From positions 591,628-655,627 of the forward strand of contig NZ_CP116619.1 in NCBI RefSeq assembly GCF_030409055.1: DNA of 64,000 nucleotides, in the 5' to 3' direction. A model generated the notes under the pieces. That model saw only the letters and a program-made list of their open reading frames with translations, did no database searches and was not told where the DNA came from. The DNA is from Trichocoleus desertorum NBK24. Its GTDB lineage: Bacteria > Cyanobacteriota > Cyanobacteriia > FACHB-46. The translations under genes and the position numbers were made by a program. Positions 63,104-64,000 of this stretch are shown here, piece by piece (position 1 is the stretch's first letter; every line of letters starts with the position of its first letter).

Positions 63104-64000
63104 ATGAATAATTCACTATTTCCAGGTCACTCCAAACCTGAGGGCAAACAAGCTCGTCTCGATACTTTAGTGAACAAAGTACGCCACAAACTGAAAAATT
63201 TTGCGGTGCGAGATAGTCAAGGCGAGTTAGTGGGTGAGGTGCGAGATGTGCAGCTCACAGCCGATCGTCAGCTTCAGTTTGTGGTTTCTCTACCAGACGC
63301 GCATAAAGGGTTCCGCCTAGTTTTGTTAACTAGCAAATCCATCCACAGTATTGACTCCGCCAACCGTTCAGTGCTGACTCATTTAAGCGCAGCGGAAATT
63401 GCCCAATTGTCCGACTCCTCGCTACCTAGTCCCGTGAGTGCTGCATCTTCAGCCTTGCCCTCCAGACCTGTGACCTTACCTTTTGAAGCGAGTAGCCTCA
63501 ATTCTCCAGAAAGTTCTAATTCAACCTCAAATCCTATGGAAAGTTTCACTGATTCAACTTCAAATCAAAATCCTCTAGATCTTCCTCTTGAAGGCGATCG
63601 CATTGATGACACTAATGACACGGCCACGACTCGGGTCGTCGAGGAAGAAGCCATTCGCTTACTAGAAGAACGCCTAGTTGTAGACCGCAGCACACATAAA
63701 ATCGGTGAAGTGATTGTTCGCAAAGCCGTTGAAACTCAAATTGTGGAAGTTCCGGTGCGCCGCGAAAAACTAATTGTGGAGCAAATCAGCCCTGAACACA
63801 GACAACTTGCAGAAATTGATTTGAGCCAAGGTGATCTGACAGCGGTGGAACTAGCCAACGCCATGACTGCTGACAGTCAACATGTGGTTCGCGGCGAGTT
63901 CACTTCTCCGGGTGCAGCTAGCCAATTCCTAGATGCGATCGCTAAAACCCATCGACATGGCTGCGAGAAGATTCAGATAGAAATTGTTTTATCCGATCCA
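63104..64000 (+). CDS. DUF2382-domain protein, copy 3, cut by the window end
   Basis: Open from the ATG at 63104 to the last base (299 codons seen). The N-terminal PRC-like part is worn (FAVRDSQGELVGEVRDVQL), followed by a Ser/Pro/Asn linker. The DUF2382 part reads IRLLEERLVVDRSTHKIGEV and VPVRREKLIVEQISPEH. The end (ASQFLDAIAKTHRHGCEKIQIEI) goes beyond what copies 1 and 2 have. Third member of the tandem set. Confidence 0.85.
   Translation, partial: MNNSLFPGHSKPEGKQARLDTLVNKVRHKLKNFAVRDSQGELVGEVRDVQLTADRQLQFVVSLPDAHKGFRLVLLTSKSIHSIDSANRSVLTHLSAAEIAQLSDSSLPSPVSAASSALPSRPVTLPFEASSLNSPESSNSTSNPMESFTDSTSNQNPLDLPLEGDRIDDTNDTATTRVVEEEAIRLLEERLVVDRSTHKIGEVIVRKAVETQIVEVPVRREKLIVEQISPEHRQLAEIDLSQGDLTAVELANAMTADSQHVVRGEFTSPGAASQFLDAIAKTHRHGCEKIQIEIVLSDP

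Overview
The window comes from a cyanobacterial chromosome. Evidence: genes for photosystem II D1 (psbA), a PsaX-like photosystem I subunit, cyanobacterial-type PEP carboxylase, a DUF1818 protein, DUF1574/MBOAT and PRC-barrel/DUF2382 proteins, and very many copies of the GCGATCGC (HIP1) octamer. The genus cannot be fixed from the sequence alone. No product has been checked against a database; calls rest on motifs, length and context.

Layout. (1) 0-4.2 kb: stress genes (sulfiredoxin, two Dps ferritins, an HTH protein with a GrpE-like tail), a response regulator and small membrane proteins. (2) 4.3-5.3 kb: a graveyard of mobile DNA. It holds the last 28 codons of a serine recombinase nearly identical to one 3.7 kb away, then the catalytic C-terminus of a tyrosine integrase. 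(3) 5.43-32.84 kb: an integrative element of about 27.4 kb in the 3' half of a tRNA-Pro(GGG) gene. A 112-bp direct repeat (5361-5472 and 32731-32842, five mismatches) marks the ends. The right copy completes a tRNA gene and sits beside a tyrosine integrase. A third, degenerate end lies at 6737-6840, so the left end looks like two stacked insertions with an ADP-ribosylglycohydrolase gene between them. (4) 32.9-64 kb: ordinary chromosome (rpoZ, ppc, psbA, recR, lipA, hisS, an Hsp70 homologue, eda, sugar kinase, transport and envelope genes), ending in three consecutive DUF2382 genes, the last cut by the window edge.

Inside the element, from right to left: integrase, excisionase-like HTH protein, HNH-like protein, and a DUF3854/VapE-type primase-helicase broken by an IS630-family insertion. 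Next come small zinc-finger genes behind a leader-peptide/terminator region, and an XRE repressor with an inverted-repeat operator. A leftward operon then encodes small membrane proteins and a membrane-anchored FtsK/HerA-type ATPase. Cargo follows: a KAP-like NTPase lacking its Walker A part, small envelope proteins, an 8.3-kb rightward operon of unrecognised structural-looking proteins (LamG-like lectin fold, Cys-rich protein, 844-residue coiled-coil protein), a serine recombinase, an unknown protein and the ADP-ribosylglycohydrolase.

The set integrase + excisionase + replication protein + membrane FtsK/HerA pump resembles the logic of actinomycete AICEs or of tRNA-borne satellites. No relaxase, terminase, portal or capsid protein was recognised. 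The 8.87-17.17 kb operon is the best candidate for an undescribed system.
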